Positions 8,349 to 17,104 of a stretch of 64,000 nt of DNA are shown one piece after another. Position numbers and translations under genes: made by a program. The DNA is from Diaphorobacter sp. HDW4A (GTDB taxonomy: Bacteria > Pseudomonadota > Gammaproteobacteria > Burkholderiales > Burkholderiaceae_C), in contig NZ_CP049910.1 in the NCBI RefSeq assembly GCF_011305995.1, forward strand, positions 1,674,001-1,738,000, read 5' to 3'. The notes under the pieces are model-generated. The model was given only the letters and a program-made list of their open reading frames with translations. It had not been told where the DNA came from and searched no databases. Numbering within the stretch: the stretch's first letter is position 1; each line of letters begins with the position of its first letter.

Positions 8349-8917
8349 AGCTCGATTCCTTTTGCCTTCAGTGCCTTGCTCAGCGTTTGAATGGCGCGGA
8401 AGCAGTGCGTTTTGACGCTGCCCTCGGAGCAACCCATCGCTGCGGCCGTTTCTGCAACATCCATTTCCTCCCAGTAACGCATGAGAAAGGCTTCTCGTTG
8501 ACGCGCAGGCAACTCCTGTATCTCTTTTTCTATTTCATGGAAGATCTGCTTGCGACGGATCTGGTCTTCCGCGCTCTGGCTGCCTTCTCGCTGATCGCCC
8601 TCGATGGCGTAGTTCTCCAGCAGGTCAAAATCACCAGCGTCGTCACTCGAGCTTTCAAAGTCGCTGAGACTCGTGAACAAAGCGTTACGAGTTTTTTGTC
8701 GGCGGAACCAATCAAGCGTGCTGTTCGAGAGGATGCGCTGAAACAGCATCGGCAGCTCGTTGATGGGCTTATCCCCATAATGCTCGGCCAGTTTGATCAT
8801 GCTGTCCTGGACGATATCCAGTGCGGCCTCCTCATCGCGAACGTGATAGACCGTGCGCTTGAAAGCACGTTTGTCTACGCTCTTGAGGAAATCTGACAGT
8901 TCTTGTTCGGAGGCCAA
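8345..8917 (-). CDS. ECF-like RNA polymerase sigma factor (sigma-70 family)
   Basis: This sigma factor has about 190 residues. Region 2 is RDEEAALDIVQDSMIKLAEHYG followed by LFQRILSN..LDWFRRQKTRNALF. Region 4 is LPARQREAFLMRYWEEMDVAETAAA then GCSEGSVKTHCFRA, the helix-turn-helix that binds the -35 element. The open frame continues upstream to an ATG at 9043, but the family start (ASEQELSDFLKSV) corresponds to a TTG at 8917 or 8923, with GGGAC just before it. I chose TTG 8917; the start is uncertain. It is coupled to the DUF3619 gene and divergent from ilvB. Its regulon is unknown. Confidence 0.85.
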   Translation of the reverse strand: MASEQELSDFLKSVDKRAFKRTVYHVRDEEAALDIVQDSMIKLAEHYGDKPINELPMLFQRILSNSTLDWFRRQKTRNALFTSLSDFESSSDDAGDFDLLENYAIEGDQREGSQSAEDQIRRKQIFHEIEKEIQELPARQREAFLMRYWEEMDVAETAAAMGCSEGSVKTHCFRAIQTLSKALKAKGIEL

Positions 8918-9208
8918 AAGCAAAACTGTCCCGTAAGGGGACTGACTGGGCCAGCGCAATGAAGCGGGCCACTTGGTTGTTAATCCGGCGATTATGACAT
9001 CAGAGTAGTTTTTTTGAGCACTGGGCTGTGCGACGGCCCGCAAAGTGCAATAATGTGCACTGCAGCAAATAACGCAAACGGGTCCCGGTTCGGCGAAGAA
9101 CTCATGTCGCTCATGACCGAGGCCTCAAGTTCCAAGGCGGCTTCACAAGAGCTCGACCAAGGGGCACCCAAGGTTTTTCGTTAGAGAAATTCACAAAGGT
9201 TCATCATC

Positions 9209-10990
9209 ATGGAAATCTCCAAGGCCGAAATCTCGTCGGCAGCCGCAGCAGCCAGCGGCAACACCGGCACCCAGGAATTGATGGGCGCTGAAGTCCTCAT
9301 CAAATCCCTTCAGGCGGAAAACGTTCAGTACATCTGGGGCTATCCCGGCGGTGCGGTTCTCTATATCTACGATGCCCTGTACAAGCAGGACACCATGCAG
9401 CACGTGCTGGTGCGCCATGAACAGGCCGCCGTTCACGCAGCCGATGGCTATGCCCGCGCGACAGGTGATGTCGGCGTGGCGCTGGTGACCTCCGGCCCGG
9501 GCCTCACGAACGCTGTGACTGGCATCGCGACCGCGTACATGGACTCGATCCCCATGGTGATCATCTCCGGTCAGGTGCCCACGCCCGCCATTGGCCTCGA
9601 CGCATTCCAGGAATGCGATACGGTCGGTATCACACGCCCCATCGTCAAGCACAACTTCCTCGTGAAGGATGTGCGCGATCTGGCGATGACCATGAAGAAG
9701 GCCTTCCACATCGCGCGCACCGGTCGTCCCGGCCCCGTGGTGGTGGACATTCCAAAGGACGTCTCCTTCAAGAAGACCCCGTACAACGGCTATCCACAGA
9801 GTGTGGAAATGCGTTCGTACAACCCGGTCAAGAAGGGCCACGGAGGTCAGATCCGCAAGGCTCTTCAGCTGCTGCTGACGGCCAAGCGCCCCTATATCTA
9901 CACCGGCGGCGGTGTGCTGCTGGGCAATGCCTGCAACGAACTGCGCACGCTGGTCGACATGCTGGGCTACCCGGTCACCAACACGCTGATGGGGCTGGGC
10001 GCGTATCCCGCATCCGATCCGAAGTTCCTCGGCATGCTGGGCATGCACGGCACCATCGAAGCCAACAACGCGATGCAGAACTGCGACGTGCTGCTGGCGG
10101 TGGGCGCGCGCTTTGACGACCGCGTGATCGGCAACCCCAAGCACTTTGCGCAGAACGATCGCAAGATCATTCACATCGACATCGACCCGTCGAGCATCTC
10201 CAAGCGCGTGAAGGTGGATGTGCCGATCGTGGGCGACGTGAAGGATGTGCTGACCGAGCTGATCAACATGATCCGCGAAACCACGACCCGCGCCGAAGCC
10301 GGTGCGCTCGCGCAGTGGTGGAAGCAGATCGAAGCCTGGCGCAGCCGCGACTGCCTCGCCTACGACCGCGAGAACACCAGCGTGATCAAACCGCAGTACG
10401 TGGTGGACACGCTCTGGAACATGACCAAGGATGCTGATACCTACATCACGTCCGACGTGGGTCAGCACCAGATGTGGGCCGCGCAGTACTACCGCTTCGA
10501 CGAGCCACGTCGCTGGATCAACTCCGGCGGCCTCGGCACCATGGGCGTGGGCATTCCCTACGCCATGGGCATCAAGCTCGCCAAGCCCCAGTCCGAAGTG
10601 TTCTGCATCACCGGCGAAGGCTCGGTGCAGATGAACATCCAGGAACTCGCCACCTGCCTGCAGTACAACACGCCGATCAAGATCTGCGCACTGAACAACC
10701 GTTATCTTGGCATGGTGCGCCAGTGGCAGGAAATCGAGTACTCGGGCCGCTACAGCCACAGCTACATGGATTCGCTGCCCAACTTCGTGAAGCTGGCAGA
10801 GGCCTATGGTCACGTCGGCATGCTGATCGAGCGTCCTCAGGATGTGGAGCCCGCACTGCGCGAGGCCCGCAAGCTCAAGGACCGCACGGTGTTCATGGAC
10901 TTCCGTACCGACCCCACGGAGAACGTGTTCCCGATGGTGCAAGCCGGCAAGGGCATCACCGAGATGCTGCTGGGCGCGGAAGATCTGTAA
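9209..10990 (+). CDS. ilvB: Acetolactate synthase large (catalytic) subunit
   Basis: This 593-residue thiamine-diphosphate enzyme condenses two pyruvates to acetolactate, or pyruvate plus 2-oxobutyrate, in valine/isoleucine/leucine synthesis. The catalytic glutamate region is VRHEQAAVHAADGYARA near residue 70. FAD/TPP regions include GPGLTNAVTGIATAYMDSIP and, in the C-terminal third, GEGSVQMNIQEL...NNRYLGMVRQWQE. The GEG replaces the more common GDG of the TPP-binding motif. The first 25 residues are alanine/serine-rich and variable. The small subunit gene follows after 166 bases. The 165 bases upstream hold a 43-codon open frame (9053-9184) without branched-chain codon runs, which I did not annotate. 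Confidence 0.95.
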   Translation: MEISKAEISSAAAAASGNTGTQELMGAEVLIKSLQAENVQYIWGYPGGAVLYIYDALYKQDTMQHVLVRHEQAAVHAADGYARATGDVGVALVTSGPGLTNAVTGIATAYMDSIPMVIISGQVPTPAIGLDAFQECDTVGITRPIVKHNFLVKDVRDLAMTMKKAFHIARTGRPGPVVVDIPKDVSFKKTPYNGYPQSVEMRSYNPVKKGHGGQIRKALQLLLTAKRPYIYTGGGVLLGNACNELRTLVDMLGYPVTNTLMGLGAYPASDPKFLGMLGMHGTIEANNAMQNCDVLLAVGARFDDRVIGNPKHFAQNDRKIIHIDIDPSSISKRVKVDVPIVGDVKDVLTELINMIRETTTRAEAGALAQWWKQIEAWRSRDCLAYDRENTSVIKPQYVVDTLWNMTKDADTYITSDVGQHQMWAAQYYRFDEPRRWINSGGLGTMGVGIPYAMGIKLAKPQSEVFCITGEGSVQMNIQELATCLQYNTPIKICALNNRYLGMVRQWQEIEYSGRYSHSYMDSLPNFVKLAEAYGHVGMLIERPQDVEPALREARKLKDRTVFMDFRTDPTENVFPMVQAGKGITEMLLGAEDL

Positions 10991-11016
10991 GACTTTTCCA
11001 AGATCATCCATTCATA

Positions 11017-11082
11017 ATGCCGGGCTGCGGGGTAATCCCGCTCCCGGCCATCCATCGCCATTCGCGAGAATGGCTGCTTTTT
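11017..11082 (+). promoter_or_regulatory. Structured leader before ilvH: two hairpins, the second terminator-like, inside an overlapping upstream frame
   Basis: Hairpin 1 pairs GCCGGG (11019-11024) with CCCGGC (11043-11048) and inside it GCGGG with CCCGC. Hairpin 2 pairs GCCATTC (11057-11063) with GAATGGC (11068-11074) around a GCGA tetraloop, then TGC and five T. An ATG at 11017 opens a 47-codon frame that includes V-I-P-L-P-A-I codons over hairpin 1 and ends in ATGA overlap with the ilvH start. This looks like an attenuator or structured RNA element; a betaproteobacterial ilvH RNA motif is described in the structured-RNA literature, but I could not compare it. Confidence 0.55.
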
Positions 11083-11156
11083 GACGAATCTATTGCCTGC
11101 CGAGCTTGGTGTTTACCGACATCAGGGGAGGGTAGCGAAAAGAGGAATCGCGCATC

Positions 11157-11648
11157 ATGAAACACATCATTGCTGTCCTGCTGGAAAACGAACCCGGAGC
11201 CCTGTCTCGCGTGGTTGGCCTGTTTTCCGCGCGTGGCTACAACATCGAATCGCTGACCGTGGCGCCCACAGAGGACGCCTCGCTGTCGCGCATGACCATC
11301 CAGACGACGGGCTCGGAAGACGTGATCGAGCAGATCACCAAGCACCTGAACCGTCTGATTGAAGTCGTGAAGGTCGTTGACCTCACCGAAGGCTCCTACA
11401 CCGAGCGCGAGCTCATGATGGTGAAAGTGCGCGCGGTCGGCAAAGAGCGCGAAGAGATGAAGCGCATGGCCGACATCTTCCGCGGCCGCATCATCGACGT
11501 GACCGACAAGAGCTACACCGTCGAGCTGACGGGCGATCAAAGCAAGAACGATGCGTTCCTGCAGGCGATTGACCGCACAGCCATTCTCGAAACAGTGCGC
11601 ACTGGCGCCAGCGGCATTGGCCGGGGCGAGCGGATTCTGCGCGTGTAA
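11157..11648 (+). CDS. ilvH: Acetolactate synthase small (regulatory) subunit
   Basis: This 163-residue regulatory subunit binds valine and activates the catalytic subunit. The N-terminal ACT domain starts MKHIIAVLLENEPGALSRVVGLF and continues with YNIESLTVAPTED. The C-terminal ACT-like domain contains RELMMVKV and IFRGRIIDV, and the length is standard. The ATG overlaps the stop of the upstream leader frame (11017-11160), so its translation may depend on that frame. It works with IlvB; ilvC follows 112 bases later, making ilvB-ilvH-ilvC one probable operon. Confidence 0.94.
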   Translation: MKHIIAVLLENEPGALSRVVGLFSARGYNIESLTVAPTEDASLSRMTIQTTGSEDVIEQITKHLNRLIEVVKVVDLTEGSYTERELMMVKVRAVGKEREEMKRMADIFRGRIIDVTDKSYTVELTGDQSKNDAFLQAIDRTAILETVRTGASGIGRGERILRV

Positions 11649-11727
11649 TCGGCACGGGATTCACCCTCTCGAGCCAAACCACATGCAGAGTGTTTTTCGC
11701 TGCATTTCTTCTTCGTTTAGTTTTTAG

Positions 11728-12777
<1,050 letters not shown>

Positions 12778-12799
12778 TTCTTGCAATTGGTCTCCAATG

Positions 12800-12828
12800 A
12801 ACGCCCATTTTGGGGCGTTTGTTTTTTG
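12800..12828 (+). terminator. Rho-independent terminator after ilvC
   Basis: AACGCCC (12800-12806) pairs with GGGCGTT (12813-12819) across a six-base loop, followed by TTGTTTTTT. It lies 23 bases past the ilvC stop. Confidence 0.88.
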
Positions 12829-12852
12829 GGCTTTCGTTTGCTTGCCGCGGGG

Positions 12853-12989
12853 GCGAAGCCCGCGGCTTCGATGGCTGACCGCTTTGTGGCGGCCATACAG
12901 CCCCTCATGCTTTGTTGCAAAGCCTTGTCGTACGAGAGTACTGCCTGCGGTTTTGCGTCGCGCCTGAGGGGCTGTCTTGCCGTTGGGGT
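12853..12989 (+). repeat. Dispersed two-hairpin repeat, copy 1
   Basis: This is one of two related copies; the other is inverted at 57430-57570. Small hairpin: CGAAGCC-CGC-GGCTTCG (12854-12870). Large hairpin: outer stem ACAGCCCCTCA (12897-12907) with TGAGGGGCTGT (12965-12975); inner stem GCAAAGCC (12917-12924) with GGTTTTGC (12949-12956); apex GTAC-GAGA-GTAC (12930-12941). Both stems are kept in copy 2 by paired base changes. It occupies most of the gap between the ilvC terminator and the leuA leader; no protein-coding gene is seen here. Confidence 0.85.
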
Positions 12990-13045
12990 TTATTCGAAGG
13001 CCCTCTGTGCTGCTTTGGTCCGCTCCGGGATTCGGGGATCAGGGC

Positions 13046-13074
13046 TTCAAGCATCAAGCCTGTTGTGCTACATT
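13046..13074 (+). promoter_or_regulatory. Candidate leuA promoter with extended -10
   Basis: TGCTACATT (extended -10, hexamer 13069-13074) lies 17 bases after a weak -35-like TTCAAG (13046-13051). Transcription would start near 13081, only about two bases before the leader peptide ATG, which would make the leader mRNA nearly leaderless. This is predicted by eye. Confidence 0.4.
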
Positions 13075-13082
13075 GTTGGTCT

Positions 13083-13130
13083 ATGAAAACGTTGGCTCTC
13101 GCCCTAGCTCTACTGCCCACCGGGCTGTGA
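13083..13130 (+). CDS. leuL: leu operon leader peptide
   Basis: This is a 15-codon frame, MKTLALALALLPTGL, with six leucine codons (ttg, ctc, cta, cta, ctg, ctg). A stop codon and a terminator-like hairpin at 13160-13197 follow, ahead of leuA. Leucine-rich leader peptides control leu operons in proteobacteria by ribosome-stalling attenuation. The bases CGGGC over the last codons (13121-13125) can pair with GCCCG in the left arm of the terminator, giving the expected competing structure. There is no Shine-Dalgarno site, and the predicted transcript starts almost at the ATG. This is too short for homology and was identified from composition and position. Confidence 0.8.
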   Translation: MKTLALALALLPTGL

Positions 13131-13159
13131 TGTTGGCGCGCGAGCGAACTGTTCATCCG

Positions 13160-13197
13160 ATGGCCCGTATGCAAGCGCAGCGGGCCATTTGTTTTTT
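13160..13197 (+). terminator. leuA attenuator terminator
   Basis: ATGGCCCG (13160-13167) pairs with CGGGCCAT (13181-13188), followed by TTGTTTTTT. It lies between the leucine leader peptide and leuA, so read-through here would set leuA expression. The left arm can pair instead with CGGGC at 13121-13125. Confidence 0.82.
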
Positions 13198-13262
13198 GCG
13201 CTTGGAATACGGTTCTTTTCAATTGACCGAGCTGCATGGGTTGCAGCGCTCTGGAGACCTCG

Positions 13263-14801
13263 ATGACTGAAAAACTGATTATTTTTGACACTACGTTGCG
13301 TGATGGAGAGCAGTCGCCCGGCGCGTCGATGACCAAGGATGAAAAGCTGCGCATCGCCCGTCTGCTGGAGCGCCTGAAAGTCGACGTGATCGAGGCTGGT
13401 TTTGCAGCCAGCTCGAATGGCGATTTCGAGTGCATCCGCTCCATCGCCGGTGCGGTGAAGGACTCCACCATCTGCTCGCTCTCGCGTGCGAACGACCGCG
13501 ACATCGCGCGTTCGGCCGAGGCGCTGGCGGGTGCGAACCGCGCGCGCATCCATGTGTTCCTGGCCACCAGCCCGCTGCACATGGAAAAGAAATTGCGCAT
13601 GACGCCTGATCAGGTGTTTGAGCAGGCGGTCAGCTCGATCCGTTTTGCGCGCAATCTCTGCGGCGACATCGAATTCAGCGCGGAAGACGGCTACCGCAGC
13701 GATCCGGATTTCCTCTGCCGCGTGTTTGAGGCGGTGATCAAGGAAGGCGCAACCACCATCAACGTGCCCGACACCGTGGGCTACGCGATTCCCGAACTCT
13801 ACGGCGACTTCATCAAGAATCTGCGCGAACGCATTCCGAATGCGGACAAGGCAATCTGGTCCGTGCACTGCCACAACGACCTCGGCATGGCCGTGGCGAA
13901 CTCGCTGGCTGGTGTGAAGATCGGCGGCGCGCGTCAGGTAGAGTGCACGATCAACGGCTTGGGCGAGCGTGCTGGCAATTGCTCGCTCGAAGAAGTCGTG
14001 ATGGCGATTAAAACTCGCAAGGACTACTTCGGTCTCGATGTGAACATCGACACGCAGCACATCGTCGCCGCGAGCCGCATGGTCAGCCAGACCACCGGCT
14101 TCGTCGTGCAGCCGAACAAGGCGGTGGTCGGCGCCAATGCGTTCGCGCATGCATCCGGCATTCACCAGGACGGCGTGCTCAAGGCGCGTGATACCTACGA
14201 AATCATGCGTGCGGAAGACGTGGGTTGGGCGGCAAACAAGATCGTTCTGGGCAAGCTCTCGGGCCGCAACGCGTTCAAGCAACGCCTGCAGGAGCTGGGT
14301 GTTCAGATGGAGAGCGAAGGCGAGATCAATGCCGCGTTCACCCGATTCAAGGAACTGGCCGACCGCAAGAGCGACATCTTCGACGAGGACATCCTCGCGC
14401 TGGTAAGTGACGAACATGCGGCGACGCAAAAGGATTCCTTCGGTTTTGTCTCGCTTTCCCAACACAGCGAAACCGGCGAACGCCCTCACGCTAAAGTGGT
14501 CTTTACCGCTGAAGGCAAGGAAGTGCAGGGCGAATCCGACGGCAATGGCCCGGTCGATGCGTCGCTCAAGGCCATCGAATCTCACGTCAACAGCGGCGCG
14601 GAAATGGTGCTCTATTCGGTGAACGCGATCAGCGGTTCTACAGAGAGCCAGGGCGAGGTCACGGTGCGTCTTCAGAGCAACGGCCGCGTAGTCAACGGCG
14701 TGGGTGCGGACCCGGATATCGTCGTCGCGTCAGCCAAAGCCTATCTGAGCGCGTTGAATAAGTTACAAAGTAAATCGGAGCGAGTAGCCGCTCAAGGTTG
14801 A
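13263..14801 (+). CDS. leuA: 2-isopropylmalate synthase
   Basis: This 512-residue enzyme condenses acetyl-CoA with 2-oxoisovalerate, the first step of leucine synthesis. The TIM-barrel catalytic start is [17 protein letters not shown], the metal-binding HxH is in VHCHNDLG near residue 204, and [14 protein letters not shown] follows. The C-terminal third is the LeuA regulatory domain that binds leucine (from about residue 390). The start at 13263 has TGGAGA nine bases ahead; an in-frame upstream ATG at 13236 lies in the attenuator region and is unlikely. Expression is probably controlled by the upstream leader peptide and terminator. Substrate comes from IlvB/IlvH/IlvC. Confidence 0.95.
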   Translation: MTEKLIIFDTTLRDGEQSPGASMTKDEKLRIARLLERLKVDVIEAGFAASSNGDFECIRSIAGAVKDSTICSLSRANDRDIARSAEALAGANRARIHVFLATSPLHMEKKLRMTPDQVFEQAVSSIRFARNLCGDIEFSAEDGYRSDPDFLCRVFEAVIKEGATTINVPDTVGYAIPELYGDFIKNLRERIPNADKAIWSVHCHNDLGMAVANSLAGVKIGGARQVECTINGLGERAGNCSLEEVVMAIKTRKDYFGLDVNIDTQHIVAASRMVSQTTGFVVQPNKAVVGANAFAHASGIHQDGVLKARDTYEIMRAEDVGWAANKIVLGKLSGRNAFKQRLQELGVQMESEGEINAAFTRFKELADRKSDIFDEDILALVSDEHAATQKDSFGFVSLSQHSETGERPHAKVVFTAEGKEVQGESDGNGPVDASLKAIESHVNSGAEMVLYSVNAISGSTESQGEVTVRLQSNGRVVNGVGADPDIVVASAKAYLSALNKLQSKSERVAAQG

Positions 14802-14833
14802 GCCCGGTTTTATAATTAACTCACTTTCTTGAA

Positions 14834-14871
14834 GAGTCGCGTAAGGTCTTGATCTTGTGCGACTTTTTTTG
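14834..14871 (+). terminator. Rho-independent terminator after leuA
   Basis: AGTCGC (14834-14840 region) pairs with GCGACT (14859-14864), followed by a run of seven T. It is 33 bases past the leuA stop. Confidence 0.75.
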
Positions 14872-14914
14872 ATTGTGTACACTGAAACCGTTTATTGCCG
14901 CTTGGAGCATCTTG

Positions 14915-16048
14915 ATGCAAGCCCGAAACCGCATCGCCGCCCGTTTTCTCAGCGCCTTGGCTTTTGTAGCCTTGAGCGTCTCGTTAGCCGTGCCGACTGT
15001 GCACGCTGCCGAGAAAAAGAAAGCGGTTGCCGTCAAGAAACAGTCGGCTTCTTCGGGTGCCAAACGCCCAGTTGCGAAATCCACGGAAAAACAGACGCGC
15101 AAGACGGCAGAGGCCACGCGCGGCAAGTCGGGACGCGTGACCGCATCGCTCAGCAAGTCCAACCGCCTTTCTGCGCGCGGCGCAAAGGCCCCGGTGCGAA
15201 CTGTGGCCTACACGCCAGCACCTCAGTCCTTCGGTCAGATTGCGGGGCTGCATGACGTGCAAGATCCGCTGGCGCTGCAATCGAGCGTGGCGCTGGTGAT
15301 CGATCAAGACACCAAGGAAGTGCTGCTGAGCAAGAACGAGGGCGCCGTGCTGCCCATCGCGTCGCTCACCAAGCTCATGACAGGCCTGCTGGTTTCGGAA
15401 GCGCGCCTGGACATGAATGAGTCCATCACCATCACTCAAGATGATGTGGATACCGAAAAATTCAGTCGCTCGCGTCTGTCGGTCGGTACGACGCTCAGCC
15501 GCGGCGAATTGCTGCATCTGGCGTTGATGTCGAGTGAGAACCGCGCGGCACACGCACTGGGACGCACTTATCCGGGTGGTTTGGCGGTCTTTGTCGAGAA
15601 GATGAATTCCAAGGCACGTCAAATCGGCATGCGCTCCACGCACTATGTGGAGCCCACAGGACTGTCCAGCAGCAACCAGGCCAGCGCACGTGATCTGGCG
15701 CAACTGGTGAGCGTGGCTCACAACGATCCGCTGCTGCGCGAACTGACCACCTCGCCAAGCTACGAAGTAGAAATCGGCAGCCGCACCTTGCAATTCAACA
15801 ACACCAATCGCCTCGTCAAGAGCCCATCGTGGGACATCGGTCTGCAGAAGACGGGTTTCATCAACGAGGCGGGTCGCTGCCTCGTGATGCAGGCGCAAGT
15901 ATCTGGCCGAAAGCTGATCATGGTGTTCTTGGACTCCGCAGGCAAGTTCAGCCGCTTGGCCGATGCGGAACGCGTGCGCAACTGGGTAGAGCAGCGCTCG
16001 CATACGGGAGGCCATGTCATGGCAAGCTCCAATCACGGCGATAGCTGA
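14915..16048 (+). CDS. pbpG: D-alanyl-D-alanine endopeptidase / low-molecular-weight penicillin-binding protein (PbpG, PBP7 type)
   Basis: This 377-residue periplasmic serine peptidase acts on peptidoglycan cross-links. A signal peptide is visible (FLSALAFVALSVSLAVPTVHA-AE). A lysine/alanine-rich stretch of about 75 residues precedes the catalytic domain. The three penicillin-binding motifs are present: SxxK in ASLTKLMTG (near residue 148), SxN in SSENRA (near 205) and KTG in LQKTGF (near 310). The start at 14915 has GGAG seven bases ahead; an upstream TTG at 14873 was rejected. The basic N-terminal linker may bind the cell wall. Confidence 0.9.
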   Translation: MQARNRIAARFLSALAFVALSVSLAVPTVHAAEKKKAVAVKKQSASSGAKRPVAKSTEKQTRKTAEATRGKSGRVTASLSKSNRLSARGAKAPVRTVAYTPAPQSFGQIAGLHDVQDPLALQSSVALVIDQDTKEVLLSKNEGAVLPIASLTKLMTGLLVSEARLDMNESITITQDDVDTEKFSRSRLSVGTTLSRGELLHLALMSSENRAAHALGRTYPGGLAVFVEKMNSKARQIGMRSTHYVEPTGLSSSNQASARDLAQLVSVAHNDPLLRELTTSPSYEVEIGSRTLQFNNTNRLVKSPSWDIGLQKTGFINEAGRCLVMQAQVSGRKLIMVFLDSAGKFSRLADAERVRNWVEQRSHTGGHVMASSNHGDS

Positions 16049-16064
16049 TTCAATCTTGAGGCCC

Positions 16065-16097
16065 AGTAAAAAACCGCGCATTGCGCGGTTTTTTACT
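16065..16097. terminator. Bidirectional terminator between pbpG and the iclR-type gene
   Basis: A 15-base perfect inverted repeat, AGTAAAAAACCGCGC and its complement, surrounds a three-base loop. It gives a GC stem with a T tract on both strands and serves the two convergent genes. Confidence 0.92.
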
Positions 16098-16113
16098 TTT
16101 GCACAGACAGAAA

Positions 16114-16926
16114 TCAGTTCGTGATCGGCCCGTTGAACGCCGTGCGCTGGCCTTCGTTGAACCCAAGCGCCTGCGAGATTTCCTTGGCGGTGGTTTGCAG
16201 CTTGGGCAACCAGTTTTCGTCCAGACGATCAGCGGGGGCGGAAATGGACAGGCCGGCCACCAGTTGGCCCTGATCGTCGAACACGCCGGCTGCCATGCAG
16301 CGCACGCCGAGCTCGAGCTCTTCGTTGTCGCGGGCGATGCCGTACTGGCGGGCTTTGCCAAGCTCGCGCTCGAGGTTCGGCAGTTGCGTGATGCTGTTGC
16401 GCGTGTGCCCGGGCAGACCCGTGCGGGTGGCATAGGCGCGCACGCGTTGCGGGTCGTCGGCGGCGAGGAACAGCTTGCCGGTGGATGTGAGATGCAGTGG
16501 GGCGTGGCCGCCGATGGCGCGCACGACCTGCATGCCGGAGCGCTCGCTGTAGGCACGTTCGACATAGACGATTTCGTCGCCCTGACGCACGCTCAGGTTC
16601 ACGGGTTGCTGGATCAGCTTGTGCAGCAAGCGCATCGGTGCCATGGCCGCGTCGCGCACGGACAGGCGCGCCTTCACCAGATTGCCGAGTTCGAGCAGGC
16701 GCATGCCGAGTCGATAGCTGCCGGATTCCGGTCGATCCACGAAGCGACCAATCGTCAGGTCATTGAGGATGCGGTGCGTGGTCGAGGGGTGCAGGCCCGT
16801 TTTTTCGCTGATTTCCTTGAGTGAAATGGCCTCTTCACGAGAGGCCAGGACATCAATGAGCACAAACATGCGTTCCAGTACCTGGACGCTGGGCTTGGCG
16901 GGAGAGTCTGAGTAGTTCTTTTTCAT
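16114..16926 (-). CDS. IclR family transcriptional regulator
   Basis: This is a 270-residue IclR-type regulator. The winged helix-turn-helix spans about residues 12-75 (VQVLERMFVLIDVLA, then LHPSTTHRILNDLTIGRFV). The effector domain runs from about residue 90 to 255, with ARDNEELELGVRCMAAGVFDDQG, a typical IclR ligand-pocket stretch. No catabolic gene sits beside it; it lies between pbpG and nadB. Its target may be elsewhere, or it may be a global regulator like those found alone in Burkholderiales genomes. The effector is unknown. Confidence 0.88.
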   Translation of the reverse strand: MKKNYSDSPAKPSVQVLERMFVLIDVLASREEAISLKEISEKTGLHPSTTHRILNDLTIGRFVDRPESGSYRLGMRLLELGNLVKARLSVRDAAMAPMRLLHKLIQQPVNLSVRQGDEIVYVERAYSERSGMQVVRAIGGHAPLHLTSTGKLFLAADDPQRVRAYATRTGLPGHTRNSITQLPNLERELGKARQYGIARDNEELELGVRCMAAGVFDDQGQLVAGLSISAPADRLDENWLPKLQTTAKEISQALGFNEGQRTAFNGPITN

Positions 16927-17104
16927 AGCAAACCATGAGTCTCACGATGCGAGGCATTTTATCTTGTGAAATTGACGCGCAAGACGACAGTTTGCGGAAT
17001 AGCGTCATTTGCTATTTTTTGAGTAGCGTAACTTGTTGACTGCATTCACTAATATGAGTATTCAGTGATAACGCCAGTTGTTGCGAGCGATTGCGTGATT
17101 TGAT

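Noticed and set aside
9053..9184. A 43-codon frame before ilvB as a possible leader peptide
   Set aside because: It has almost no Ile, Leu or Val codons and no terminator hairpin follows, so an attenuator is not supported.
9191..11011. A 606-codon open frame on the minus strand opposite ilvB
   Set aside because: It exactly shadows ilvB, with biased composition and no recognisable motif.
12853..13080. Protein-coding gene between ilvC and leuA
   Set aside because: Open frames cross the hairpin repeat and have no homology-like motifs. The interval is explained by the terminator, repeat and leader.
16927..17104. TTGACT and inverted repeat near 17035-17070 as a plus-strand promoter
   Set aside because: No plus-strand gene follows; both neighbours are on the minus strand, so the match is probably chance.
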